Positions 15,001-27,439 of a stretch of 64,000 bases of DNA are shown here, piece by piece. The DNA comes from Acanthochlamys bracteata (Eukaryota; Streptophyta; Magnoliopsida; Pandanales; Velloziaceae), in the NCBI GenBank assembly GCA_019914995.1, contig CM034131.1, forward strand, positions 5,612,501-5,676,500. The letters run 5' to 3'. The notes under the pieces were generated by a model. That model saw nothing but the letters and a program-made list of their open reading frames with translations. It was not told the DNA's origin and did not search any database. The first letter of the stretch is position 1. Every line of letters starts with the position of its first letter. The position numbers and the translations under genes are program-made.

Positions 15001-16665
15001 ACATCACTCAAATTCCAGATGTCTATGATTCTTGCAAGTAAGATTGTACCCCTCCTGCATACTCTCTTCATCATATTAATTGAAAAAGCCTGTTCGCATC
15101 AAATGGTTGTTTGTAGATGTGCAATTTAGTTTCGTGCGTCTTTTAAGTGTATAAGCCTAGATCATAGAAATAGATAGAATAAGTTAATACTATTTGGCTT
15201 GTAACTTGTTTTCTTTTCCCTGCATGGCCAAAAGAAAAGGCATTTGTACCCAACATATTGAACTTATATGACTTTAGTTAGTAAATGAGAGGGACTATTG
15301 AGCGTTATTGCTAATTGAATTTATTGTATTACTTGTTTGAGAGCATGCTATAAAGAGTAGGCCTGCATCTAAATTCACTTATGTTGTAGTGATCTCATTA
15401 GTTAATCATTAGACTATGTAGTCAATTGTGGAGTATGAAACTTGAAGAGGATGCACATAAAGTGCTGTTTACATGTTTTTATCATTGACTCTCTATGAAA
15501 ACCCGACCATAGATGCGAATCTAGTGCATATTTGAAGTTGTCTGCTGTATTTTACATTAATGCTGTAATATATCTTATTTCCACCTAGTATTCATTGGAG
15601 GTTATAAGAAGCTGGTTAAAATTAAGAGGTTTTGATGGTCCATATCTCTTGAGAGAGCAGAGCAGCAAGAGAAGCCAGTCCAAATGATATAAACTAGAAG
15701 CAGTAGGACTTATCTGAAGATTACTGTGGAAAAATGCAACAGGAAAAGATTGGCATGATGATAATACTCAGCAATACCAATGGTTTCAGTGTTTGAACCC
15801 CCAACTCTTACTGACGGGCCTTTCTAAGCACAAAATTCATTAGAAAATATGGCATATTACATATATCAGCTAAAATCAACTGGCCTATACAAGAAATATC
15901 TTGAAATTAGCTAATTTCCAATCTTTCTTTTTGTAGTTAACACATAATAATTGCATTTCTGTTTTTTTGCCACCATGAGTAAATTTGTGCATAAGGTCCC
16001 TACTTCTCTCGATATCAGAAGCGTCAGTTTTAACTGTCCTCCTGTCTATGATAAATCATGTAGGCTTTTTTTGACAGAATAGTTTCTTGAAGCTGGAATT
16101 TCAGGGATTGAATTTGTTTCAATATTTTCACATTTTGTCTCGTTCCTTCCTACTCTGTGTAATCTGGCTTTTCCAATACAACACTTCCATTGACTAAGAT
16201 AGTTCTTTTTGTGACGTTTTCTATGCCAAGTAATTCCTACTCAAAAAACCCCTAAAATTACTCTGGTAATTTCTTTCATGCTCATAGTTCATTTTGTTGT
16301 GCTATGTTGCAGAGGAGAGTGTGTGCTGTGATCTTTTTTTTTCCAGTTTGTTGCTACTGATTTCTTATATTTTTGTGTATCTCCACAGATATGATCTTCT
16401 ACACAATGCTCATCTTAATCTTGACGGCTTGGATGAGCTTTTCAAGGTTGCTCAGGTATATAAAAAAGAAAATTGTTATTGTTCCTGTTAGTTACAAGAT
16501 TGTAATCACTATAATAATACTATTATTGAAAAATGGAGTTCAAAATATTTCTTTCTAGCCATATATTCTTAGTTATGCTTGTTATAACATGTAATAATCA
16601 TAGCGATCATTTTTATGATTGAATCTCTAGGCTCTACTTATTTACTTTCTAGGTTTTATCTTTTA

Positions 16666-16701
<36 letters not shown>

Positions 16702-19700
16702 TCAGTTGCTTGCGGATGGTGTTATTCCTAATGAATATGGGATAAATCCAAAGCACAAACTCAAAATTGGGTCAAAGGTATGTGTCAAACTAATCACCTT
16801 CTTGAACCAATATTTCATTTTTTGCTGTTTGCATGTGTTTGTCTTGGAATGTCGGTGCTTGTGTATGTTAGAGAGAGGAGAGAGAGGGAGTTGCTGAAAT
16901 TATTTTTATAGTGTTAGGACTATTTTATGACTGTCCTCTATATGATAGATCGCTCGCCGTTTGCTGGGAAAGATCCTTATAGACCTACGTAATACCCGTG
17001 AGGAAGCAATTAGTGTTGCAGAGCATAAAAGCAGTCCGGATCAGTCATTATCAACATCAAACAAGGAGGAGGAAATTGACTGTCAGGCAAAAGCTCCAAA
17101 TAAGGATGAGGATGGTAGGGGGTCATGTTTTCCAAGTGAAAAGTCATTGGACCAAGATGATGACGAGGACAAAGAAACTAAATATCGCTTAGATCCAAAG
17201 TTGGTATCATGTGACAATTTCAGTTTGTGCCATTTGATGTTTGTTTTCTGTTATTCTCGTTTCTTCATTATTTTAAATTATGACCTATTTTCTTTCAGGT
17301 ATGCAAATGTAAGATCTCCTGAGAGACATGTGCGAACAAGGCTCTACTTTACATCTGTATGTATTTGACTTATGTGGTTTAGTCTAGTTTGCGATTATAT
17401 AATTGTCTTTCATATTCTGTCCTGTATACTATAGGATTGCATAGTCCTATGGTAGCTTTGTTGTTGTTTGGCATGTTTAAATGCTCGTTAAAGCTAGATA
17501 ATTGTGCACATTATTAAAATTGAGGATCATTTTGATGTCTGCTAATAAGTTTCTTAAAGCCCGTTTTTAGAGTTTCCTGCATATAGAATGTCAAAAATTA
17601 TGGTGATTGAGTACAATGATACAGTAAAAATTCATTATGAGATAACTGAAAAGGGGGGCTTAAAACAGCCCAAGGTTGTCAAGTTTTGGAAGGATTTGCC
17701 TATACATGTAGAAGATAGCACTGGTTGTTAATTAGAGTATGAGATTATATATTGGATCTATTTATCTAGTATCTTAATCACCGAAAGAAGGTGATGTTTG
17801 AGATATATTCAAGATGCACAAACTATTGGATTGTAGGTCTACTTCGTATCTTTTTAGCATGTTTTGCTACCAGCTGTTCTCTCTAAACTCCCCTCATCCC
17901 ACATACCCCTACATTTGGTGAAGGACTTGTTAGAGCCTGCAGAGTAACAATGTTTTGTGCAAAATAGTTTCTCTTTTTCCTGGATTTAGGACGTTCACTC
18001 ACTTCAATAAGGCTTTTCCATGTTGTTATCATATTCTAGAGTTTCTAAGCAGTGAAATTGCACATGTTCACCTTTCAAGATAAATGCATACCAAACTCAT
18101 TCTTAATGGACAAATTTCTGAGTGTGATTTTTGTCCTGTTTAGGGTGATGTTCATTTCACAAATTGATAGCTTCGGTCACAGTCAAATATTTTCATTATT
18201 GCAGGAATCACATATACATTCAGTAATGAATGTTCTTCGCTACTGCAACCTTGATGAATCTCTTCAAGGTGAGGAGAGCCTTGTCTGCCGTAATGCACTC
18301 GAGCGCCTATTCAAAACAAGGGAACTTGACTACATGAGTTACATTGTCATTAGATTGTTTGAAAATACAGAGGTAACACCCGTCCTCATTAATTGTGTGT
18401 TACTTATCTCTCTCTTTTTATGGTTATTGCCTATTCTAGTCGTTTGCTTGAATTACCTACCTAATCAAAACCTGGTTATGTTTGCCATTTATAAATTTAT
18501 TTCTATGTAAATGTCATACTATTGAATATATCCATAATTTGATCAGTTATCTTCTAAAAGCCATATAGTTCTTAATGATAGGCCATGTTTTTTGTTGCTT
18601 TAATCAACTGAACCATTATCTCTATACTCAAAAGGAACTTTTAAATTTCCAAGCCATCTAAGAAATTTTTTTCTTATTAAAGATAACCGGCAATGCCCAT
18701 GAAAGACCATCTACGTATGATGCAAAAAAGAAAGAGGAGAAAGTACATACTGGATTGTGCTTTTATTTTCTGTTGCTAAGGTTTCATATACTTGGGACAT
18801 TGTCATTTTCAAGTAAGACTTATACGTTACTATTAATTATATTGAATACCTTAATAGATGCAACCTGCCAAATCATACCATTCCTTTTCAAGCGTGTTCC
18901 TAGTGTAAAGACTAATGAACATTGATATTGAGTTATATGCAGGAGAAAGTTTATTAAGAAGTTCTACAATAAATTCTTACTGATGTACCTAATATCTTCT
19001 TGCATGCTCTTTCCCATTGTAAATAACTCGCTTTCACTTGCGGAAGATTCATTTCAAAGTAGTTTTTGCTTGGATAACCTTTCAGTGACTTCACAATGCC
19101 ATGAACTTCTCCATGCTTTTGTAGTGACTGCACATTGGTTGGTGATGAATCATATGGTCCTCAAAATTTTTTCTATGGAAAACACTAGTTACCTCATGGT
19201 GTTGTATAGGACATGTAATGAAAATTGAGCATATGTATCTCTCTTTCTCGTGGATGTGTATGCTCAATTTTCTTGTGTGCCTTATTTTCATCTCGTCAAC
19301 CATCAATCTTTATCCACACTTCCAACTTTTGATGACTCATTTCTTAGTAAACATAGCAAAACAGAAGTCAGACTAGGAGAATAGGAAGTGAAACCTTTTG
19401 TGGTAGTTGGGACTTCATACTTCTCGGAATATATGTTTGAAATACAGGTACCATTGGAAGATCCTAAGAGGTTCCGCGTAGACTTGACGTTCAGCCGTGG
19501 TGCAGATTTGAGTCCTCTGGAGGTATTTTTCCTTTATAAAATATAATTTAAGCACTATCCAGTATTGCTAGTCTTCCTTTTATAATATGTGACAATTGCC
19601 TGAAGTCCTACTGAGCAATGTTGAGCTGTTACATTTTCTTTAGCAGAACGATAATGTTGAAAGTGCTCTGCTGCATCAAGAGCACACATTACCTATCATG

Positions 19701-19910
19701 GGACCAGAAAGATTGCAAGAAGCAGGTGGCTATCTCACATTGGAGAAAATGGAAAAGATGATCCGTCCATTTGCAATGCCTGCCGAGGATTTCCCTCCAC
19801 CAGCAATTCCACTAGGTTTTTCTGGTCACTTCTCCAAAAGTTCTGGAATGCTAGAAAAATTGGCTAATTTCTGGCCTTTCAACAAAAATGCAACATCAAC
19901 TAGTAAATGA
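1..19910 (+). CDS. VIH2-like: Inositol hexakisphosphate/diphosphoinositol-pentakisphosphate kinase (Vip1/PPIP5K, VIH1/VIH2-like), 5' end cut by window
   Basis: Bifunctional inositol pyrophosphate enzyme: an N-terminal ATP-grasp kinase makes InsP8 and a histidine-acid-phosphatase-like domain removes it; in plants it acts in phosphate and jasmonate signalling (family knowledge). Coding segments: 1-18, 1131-1284, 2474-2544, 3696-3800, 4633-4725, 5324-5398, 6328-6413, 6551-6757, 6843-6942, 7028-7098, 8714-8795, 9379-9537, 9713-9755, 11091-11173, 11322-11384, 11457-11531, 13397-13522, 14643-14875, 14993-15037, 16389-16455, 16706-16777, 16949-17199, 17299-17356, 18205-18372, 19448-19522, 19644-19910. 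They sum to 2847 nt in one open frame ending at TGA. The kinase part shows [41 protein letters not shown] and [11 protein letters not shown] (visible residues 189-199; its Asp and Asn are the expected Mg ligands). The phosphatase part opens with RHGDRTP (visible residues 269-275), whose His codon is split between 6757 and 6843. The end [17 protein letters not shown] and [10 protein letters not shown] match the family C-terminus. The first 18 bases read RRKVYE before a GTACGT donor, so only about 100 N-terminal residues are outside. VIH1 and VIH2 cannot be told apart here. Confidence 0.96.
2806..3207 (+). repeat. Diverged tandem duplication inside an intron of the VIH gene
   Basis: Two direct copies of about 180-185 bp, 2806-2986 and 3023-3207, lie about 217 bp apart. 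Both run from GAGTTTATTTCT through GAAGATGAACACTT and GAACAAGGACAATG to TTTGACTGTGATATAGT. They differ by several substitutions and small indels, so the event is not recent. No coding content. Confidence 0.85.
11606..11739 (+). repeat. Tandem 55 bp repeat, period 79, in an intron
   Basis: 11606-11660 and 11685-11739 share the 55 bp block GATCCGATACATGTCTTATA...TTACAGGTGCTTCAAC with very few differences. It lies in the intron after the segment ending at 11531. The near identity suggests a younger event than the duplication at 2806-3207. Confidence 0.88.
12045..12304. mobile_element. MITE-like insertion, about 260 bp, PIF/Harbinger-like ends
   Basis: The left end reads GGGCATGTTTC and the right end GAAACACGCCC, an 11 bp inverted repeat with one mismatch. 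The adjacent trinucleotides are CTA (left) and TTA (right), close to the TTA/TAA target sites of PIF/Harbinger elements. The interior is rich in CCACTTC/AAACTCCAC motifs with no coding capacity. It sits in a VIH intron and interrupts the second copy of a local duplication: 11911-12003 resembles 12018-12044 plus 12305-12355, so the first copy acts as an approximate empty site. Confidence 0.7.
16674..16701 (+). repeat. (ATT)n microsatellite abutting a 3' splice site
   Basis: About nine ATT repeats run directly into TTTCAG and the coding segment starting at 16706. The repeat occupies the position of the polypyrimidine tract and probably of the branch region. Confidence 0.9.
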
Positions 19911-20249
19911 CCGACCCTTTTTTATTTTACGTTCATTCTTAACTAGTGACTACTGTTGATCTATAGAAAGTTTCAACTCATAGGCAGGGGATTAATGTTC
20001 CTTGTGAAACGTCAGCTCAATTTTGACTTCATGGGGATTTTCACATACTTGTCTATACTGTCTTTTCTAATCAAGTAATTCTGCTTCGAAACTCCTGTTC
20101 ATGGTTTATTTAGAGTGCCTAGGAATTAGATTTGCTTTTTTTTCGTAATTCTTGAATTCTGGGAGACTCTATATAAGGTTGATGCTAATGACTTGGTAGT
20201 AGACTCAGGTTTAGTTGCTTGCTGGAAACAAAGTAAGTGGATTTTTGGA

Positions 20250-20475
20250 AGAGCTTAAAAAAATTTCATTCTAATTTTTTATTTTACATTTTTAACAAAA
20301 TTTTTAGAATATATACAAATTTTTTAAATTTCAAAAAATCTAAAAAAATTTATGTCGGTAGAATTTATTTTTTTTGTATTTCTGATAAAAAAATATTTAT
20401 TTTTTAAAAAATTGAAAATACATTTATTTTTAGAAAAATTTTTTGAATAGGTACTTTCAAACATTCTTAATATAA
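20250..20475. repeat. AT-rich MITE-like repeat copy
   Basis: Almost pure A/T with runs of AAATTTTT and TTTATTTTT in both orientations, bounded by GGAAGAGCTT on the left and AGGTACTTTCAAACATTC on the right. It resembles other copies in this window in composition and layout; exact ends are not resolved. Confidence 0.45.
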
Positions 20476-22049
20476 ATAAGGATGGAGAATGTTTAACAAA
20501 ACTACGATCTTTTTCTTTACAGACTTGAAGACAAAAATTATTTTAGAATCCCAAATTTCTGCAGTAGCTTTTCTATGGGAAAAGTTCTCTAACAGCATTA
20601 TCGTGTTTCTGACCTCAGTTGTGTTTGGTTATGAAAGAGAGTCTTATCAGTTTCAGGGAATGTGTACATTCATGGAACCGGTTGAAGACTTCGATTTATG
20701 TATATTGTTTCGATCGTTCCAATGGCGTATGCATTTTATTTATCATGGCAATGCTTCGTAATTTGTTGTAGTTGCAAACTATTAGGAGCATTGCGGTGGA
20801 ACTGCATCAGCTGTGAATTTTTGTCGGGTAGTTATTTGTTAATGGAGGTTGTGAACTGCTTTCACTCATTTTTCAAACTATTTTGATTGTCAATCAAAGC
20901 ATTTGAAACTTTTTTTAAAATGTTAATACACCAGCAACAAATATCTAAGAGTCATGCTCACAATCTTTTACGAGGAAGAAGGTATTAAACCACTAGATAT
21001 AGGGTTCGTCTGATCAAAGCATTAAATTAGAAAACAAGTAAGAATGATTTAACTCAATCTACAGTAGTAGTACGTAACCAAATTTCATTACGCAAAGCTA
21101 GCTACAGGGACCAACAACCTTTAAGTATTTTGCTACGTTACGTTTGATTTGCTCCTAACCCAACTTTGTATATGATGGTCGTTTGCTACTCTCTGTCGAT
21201 GTTTGTGTTGGTTACAACACCAGAATAACAATAATAGATCGTGTTTATAGATAAAGTAATAATGCGATTATTTTGCTAATTGATAGATGAATATTCTTGA
21301 TGAATAACGTTCTTCTTTCCATTTTGTGTTTGTCTACCTGTTTGATCTTGATTACAAATCTATGTTAAGCTTTTTACTCATTTGGATTCAAGAATAAAGC
21401 AATGAGTCGCTTTCTTTTGGATAACGATTCCATTATTCGATGGAACATTAGTGTTTTACCTTTTGATGAAATCTGCAACTTTTTGGATACCTTAAGATTT
21501 TTGTTTATCTCACCAGGCTCAACCGATTGATTTGGGCCACAGCTATAAGGACATTCTAGATATCTTTTTGGTAGGTTTTATATAATCTATACATGTATGA
21601 CTGAAGATTGAAGAAAAAGTACAAAGAGAATAGAACATTTTTTTTCTGCTGTAGAATGCCAATGTGGACCTATGTATCGATAGGCAAGTGCTGATGAGCA
21701 GCACCTAAGGAGATAATGGCTACAATGCCGCTGTATGACAGTGACCAATGGAACGAAAATGTGTCATTATGTAAAAGCAATTCAGAAAATTTAATCGAGT
21801 AATGATGTGAAATACTATTTTTTATTTGAAATAGCTTTGGTAAATGTAGGAGATCGAAAGCTGTCCTTCTACTTGTGTGCAAGGCAGCAATTTGTCAAAT
21901 CTTGTCTAATAATCATCAAACTGTCATGTACTAGAAATAAATTGCAATCCATATAGTAAAATATAAGATTACCTTAAGTTGCAATATCAAGATTATAACA
22001 TTCTGCATCAAGCAAACTTTATGTTTCATTACGCTTTTGCTATTCGTGT

Positions 22050-22820
22050 TTTAGTGGATATTTAGAATTTTTTTAAAATAAAATTTTCTATAATAAAAAA
22101 TTTTTATTTTGTGGACCTAAAAAAATTAACAAAAACAAATAATAAGAAACTTAAAAATTATATAAAATTCTTTAAAAATAAATTCTTTTTAAATATATAG
22201 AATAAATTATTTTATATTTTTAATATATAATAAATTCTTTAAAAATTTATTAAAAAATATGAATTAAAAAATTAAAAAATTAAATTTTTAACTTATATAA
22301 ACAAGTACGTTCATGCTCACTGATGTCAGAGACTATCTATAAAATAAATTTTTAATAAAAAATTTGTCAATTTTTTAAACTAATAAAATTTGTAAATGTA
22401 TAAATTTAGGATATTTAGGAATTTTTTTGAAATAAATTTTTTCTAAAAAGAAAAATATTCTTATGTTTTTAATAGATGAGTTTTATTTTTTTATCACTAC
22501 AATTAATAAAAAATAAGTAATATAAAATTTTTACTACTTAAAAAGTTTTCATATTTTTTAAATTTTTAAATAAATTTTTTAAAAATTTGTAAATACATAT
22601 TAAAAATTTATTTTTTAGAATATAACGCTAAACGTTTTCTTATAAACAAATACATTCATACTCACTGACGTCTGAGACTATCATACAACACATTCTTTCA
22701 TAAAAAATCTGTCAAATTTTTTAGAAACTAATAAAATTATATATGTATAATTTTTATGATAATATCTTTTATATTTTAAAATTTTTTTAATAATTAAATA
22801 TTTTAAAATTTTAGCCAAAT
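22050..22820. repeat. Cluster of AT-rich MITE-like repeat copies
   Basis: At least three units sit side by side. Two are introduced by nearly the same phrase, CACTGATGTCAGAGACTATC near 22318 and CACTGACGTCTGAGACTATC near 22667, each followed by a long A/T tract with TAAAAAATTTGTCAA or a variant. This direct-repeat layout suggests tandem or nested copies of one family. Confidence 0.6.
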
Positions 22821-24624
22821 CCGACTCAAATGTCAAACATGTGCTCGTGGGGTATAATTACTTATAGTACTGTAGGCTCGTCGCAAACTTGTAATATTTG
22901 AAGTTGGATTACAGAAATTTGAGAAACAAGTATTCATTCTTATTGTCTTCATCTATGGGGCTAAATGTACTCATGTTTTGAAAAGGAAAAAAAAAAAATA
23001 AACCTAAAAATTCAAGCACCTTTGCAGATAAACATGCATGCATCTGCATCTACAAACATATTCTTTGATGTGCATATATATATCAATACATGGGTGTTTG
23101 AATAGATTCATGATACATACATGACATCTACATATTGGGGAAGAGATCTTATTTTGCGAATTACCAATTGATAGAAGAAGGGTAGGCAGTTTCTTGAAAG
23201 CAGACCACACGATTGGAATGTGTGTTCTTTTCTTGGTTTTTTTCCTTCTTAATCAAACATGTCACTCTCTCGGAGAAGTTACAAGAAGGGATAGGTAATT
23301 TGGAGTTGCCTCGAGAAAATCAAGCATAGACAAGATTTGCGCTTGTTAATATACTATTATACGTAGAAAATATAAAAAGAACCAAACGCACTAGAGTGAT
23401 GTCTATAAGCGCTTTTAAGAATAATTTTTTTAAAATAAAAAATATTTTTTTTAGTCACATAGTTTTAAGGGTCAATAATTTTGAAGAAAAAAAGATTTTT
23501 CTAAAAAAAAAAAGACTTTAAATTTTTGTTAGTTTAATCTGGTCGATTTTAGAAGTACATCCGTACATTATGCTAACGTGAGACCACTGATAATAGTAGA
23601 AACTTTTCTTCCATACGCAAATCAGTGCTTTAGAAAATTTATTAAAAATATATAGTGAAAGCAAAGAAACGTCAGCAAACATCAGATAAGAATTTAATGG
23701 ATTTTTTTTTTTAAAAGCTTTAGTTAGTATTCAAAACCACTTGTATATTAATACTCACAAATTGTTGAAAGGATTTTTTATTAAAAAAAATAAGTTTAAA
23801 GGAAAAAGTGGAGCGCAGGTTTTGGTGGAATCCGCGTTTGAAAGCAAAACCTTGCATGAGAAAATTTGTTTTTTAGCAACTTAGTAGTTTGGATACTAAA
23901 ATTTTTAATTGAAGAAGATAAGAACTTAGGCAGTGTTTCATAATCATCGTGCTCACAGGTCTTGAAACATTCTCCTGAAGCAGGTTGGAATTGTTGACGA
24001 TCAGAACAATGTAAATTTAGTTCTGTGTCCAATAGATATAATTTTTAGTTGAAATTTGAAACTTGCAAGTGTGGTGAGAAGTTGATCTACTCATTCATAG
24101 TTGATTTTGATTTTGAGGTTAGGCTTTAAGGGAATGTTTCTAAATATTTTTATAAAATATATTTAATATAAAATTTTTAGAATTATAAATTTTTTTTTTT
24201 TTAATTAAAAATAAATTTTATTTCTCTAAATAATATATAAATAATTTTTATTTAAAAAAAATTATTTTATAAGTATTCTTAAATATTCCTTAAGTTGATC
24301 TATTCAAACACGTTTTAAGTGAAAATAATGATCGCAATCTATTTATCTATATAGTTTGTTGAGATATTTTGGACTTGTGAGTTCCTTGCTGTTTTTAAAT
24401 ATAATTGTTTGTTACGTGATCCGTTTGAATTCGAAGATGTTTCGACTAGTACGATCTTCCGTACCTTCAATTCAACGAAAACCAAATCGCAAAAGCGACT
24501 CTTCTTCTTGTATTGAACTCGTCCCTCAGCGCCTGCCACCACCGACTGCTTCTTTCTTTTCAATTTATTTGGAATCATTTGGAACTGTGTCATCCTTACA
24601 AAGAAGTATTGAAGTATATTTAGG

Positions 24625-24893
24625 AGGAGTTTGGGATTATTTATGAAAAGAAATTTTTATAAAATAAAGAGTATTTTTATTTTTTTTTAAAAATAAATTT
24701 TATTTTTTTATTTCAAAAAAAATAATAAAAATATGTAATAAAAAGATCTCACTCAGTAGAATTTTTTTATACTTTCTAAATTTTTAAATAAATTTTTTAT
24801 ATACTTATAAAATATATATTGAAAAACGTAAAATAAAAAAAAGTTTTAAAAAATTAATAAGTAGCTTTTTAAACGCTCTTCCAAACAGCCCCG
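24625..24893 (+). repeat. AT-rich MITE-like element, reference copy
   Basis: Bounded by GTTTGGGATTATTTATG on the left and CGCTCTTCCAAAC on the right, which together give a short imperfect inverted repeat beginning GTTTGG. The interior has a diagnostic core, AAATATGTAATAAAAAGATC followed by TCACTCAGTAGAATTTTTTT, flanked by long A/T tracts. The reverse complement of this core recurs at about 56494-56541 with very few changes, showing a dispersed repeat rather than chance composition. Confidence 0.68.
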
Positions 24894-25969
24894 TAGAAAA
24901 AGAGTGCAAAGTCGAACGATTCAATCACCGAAACAATTTTTCTTGTCTCTTTCATTTCATTTTGGAGACAACAATTTTCCATCTCAGTCATTTCAATAAA
25001 GAAAGAGAAAGAAAATCTATATTCAAAATTTGGAGAACGAATACACTAATTAGAAAACTATTTCACAATCCTCAGAACAGAAATTTTTTTATATCCCAAA
25101 TCAACAAACTAAAAGAAAAAGAAAAAAAAACTAGAAAAATTTTTTACCAAAACAAACGAAAAACAAGTTTAATTTTTACGGTTAAATATAAAAAATTATG
25201 AATCAAAATTTTTTTGATAATATTTCAGTTTAATTAGATCACGAATCAATTTCTATTCGACATCTTAATCAAGACTGACAGAAAAGCAAAAATTAAAAAG
25301 CATATATATTATGTCTCGAAGTCTGATGAAAATTGATTCGTAGTTATAGAAAATTTAACCACACAATAGAAAAGTGTTTTAAAATGCATTACTATATAAT
25401 CATGTCATGCGAGTATAAATTCCGTTGATAAGAACTCGAAAATTTTAACCATTAGTCATGAGCATTTATCATGTTTTAGAAAGTAGCACCTATTTAAATT
25501 TGGAAAATAATGTAGAAATATTAGAAACCTTTTAAAATGCACCTATTTTGAATTCACCTATATAATGTAATAATATCATTATAATGTATCATTTCGAAAG
25601 TAGCACCTATTTAAAATGCATTACTACTCTGTTTTTTTTTTTTTTTTTTTTGACAACCATAAAATATTAGAGACCATCATGAATGTAGAAATGCTTCTAA
25701 GTAAGTTGAAGATTGATATAATAGTATGAATACTCATATTCTCATTGTATGACAGATATGAGAATGAGATGCATAATAAGGGTTCAAAATATGGACATTG
25801 AATATTAAGAAAAATAAATAACTTTATGTTGTTATTTAAGATATATGATTTTCACTAATTTTTTAATTAGTTTTTTTGACATTTTTCCTAGGAATAAAAC
25901 TATGGTTACCTTATTCTTCAAATAACTATAATTTGTATATACTTTTATTTCAGTATTACTATTGGTATC

Positions 25970-26190
25970 GGCAACGTTTGAGACTGCTTATAAAATAAAA
26001 TTTTCTAAATAAAAAATATTTTAAACTAATAATAATAATCAGCAATAATAAGATTATTTGATATCAAAACTTTTTTATATTTTATAAAAATTTAAATAGA
26101 TTTTATAAAATATTATAGAAAATTTTTTATAAAATACAAGAGAAAAAAGTTAAATAAAATGAAATTTAAATGCAATGCCAAACGGTATCT
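25970..26190. repeat. AT-rich MITE-like repeat copy
   Basis: Starts near GGCAACGTTTGAGACTGC, similar to the phrase that opens the copies near 22318 and 22667. It continues with TTATAAAATAAAATTTTC and ends near AATGCCAAACGG. Ends are uncertain. Confidence 0.45.
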
Positions 26191-27180
26191 ATCTTTTTTA
26201 TCTAAATGTGTATACTTATAAAATACATCATCTATTTGAAATATGTATGATATTTTAATTCAACCGTTCAACAAATATAAAGGAAAAATTGAGGTATAGA
26301 AAAAATATTTATGATAACCTAAATTTAATATTAATTATCCATATCTAAATTGAGTATTCTAAATTTCAACTCTACTGCGCCAAAAAAAAAAAAAAAGTTA
26401 AGCAGTGCAATTAACGGTAGCGATTGTAAATTTTTATTTTCTTTCTTTCTTTTGTCTGAGAAACAAACAGGAATCTAACCGATAACTGACAGAGCCGTAA
26501 AAAGGTAAAAAGTGGAAAATTTTTCTGCCCGGAAAGTTGTACTGGCAAGTACATCACGGTCTGGTACACTCGCGTCTTCAATGGCATCCATCCGCACATG
26601 TGAATGGAATCAAACATCCATCAATCATGCATACCATGCCACATGCATATGTGACAACGCCACATGAATGAAATGCATTCCCCGAAATAAATCTTTCCGA
26701 AATAATATTAAAAATAAACTAATAATTATTTTACCAAATTTGACAACTCACCTTTTAACAACCGCACTATCACCACCAAGGCAACCATTCCAAACGAACG
26801 TTCGCTCCGACATTCAGGCCGAAACTGGGTACATGCAGGTACACAGCAATGACCCGTATTTCACATTAATTACAAATGTGCCACTAACTAATCAAACTAG
26901 AAAATCTTGCACTATTCGCTAATTTTGCAAAAACATCGCTTTTTGAACTGTCTATAACTCTATTAATTCCCAATTTGACCCCAACGAGAGAATACCTTAG
27001 CAAGATAGATCCACGTCGGACATAAATTCGGCTGACATAGTCGGACAGCAAGTGAGCTGTTAAAAGGATCCTCTACGGCTTTTGCTTTTCGGTGCCGTAC
27101 GTTTTAAAAAATTTCTTTACCCCTTAGTTTTAGTTATTAATTTTAGTTTCCACTTTTTGTCCCCACGTCCAGGCGGTCTT

Positions 27181-27439
27181 TTGCTGCGGTCTTTATTTAT
27201 TTTTTACTGCGCTTTTGTTTCTAGCGTCTTTCTTTCTCCCTACTTTCTTTAACTAGTTCGACATTTTTCTAATTTTTCTGTTTCTTTTTTTTTTTCTCTC
27301 TCCTTTTTTATCACCCCCCCTTCTTCCGTTCTTGCTCTTTCCGTGCGTGAGCTCCACTCACTCTCTCTTCACCTTTCTTTCTCTCAAACTTCTCTTTCTT
27401 TCTTTATCTCTATCTCTGTTGCTCTGTTGAAGAGCAGAG
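27181..27439 (+). promoter_or_regulatory. CT-rich 5' leader/proximal promoter of the H+-ATPase gene
   Basis: About 250 bp of strongly pyrimidine-rich sequence (runs of TTTCTTTC, CTCTCTC and a C run near 27314) lead directly to the ATG at 27440. No upstream ATG occurs in the last 130 bases, so the first AUG should be used. CT-rich leaders are common in plant genes; the transcription start and TATA box are not resolved. Confidence 0.5.

Larger units (their letters stand above)
19911..27180. other. Gene-free AT-rich spacer between the VIH and H+-ATPase genes
   Basis: After the VIH stop there are several hundred bases of ordinary 3' flank. No reading frame in this 7 kb shows a family motif; the short ORFs are of chance quality. 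The block is rich in A/T tracts, including a T run of about 22 at 25630-25651. It holds several copies of the AT-rich palindromic family, listed separately. Confidence 0.7.
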
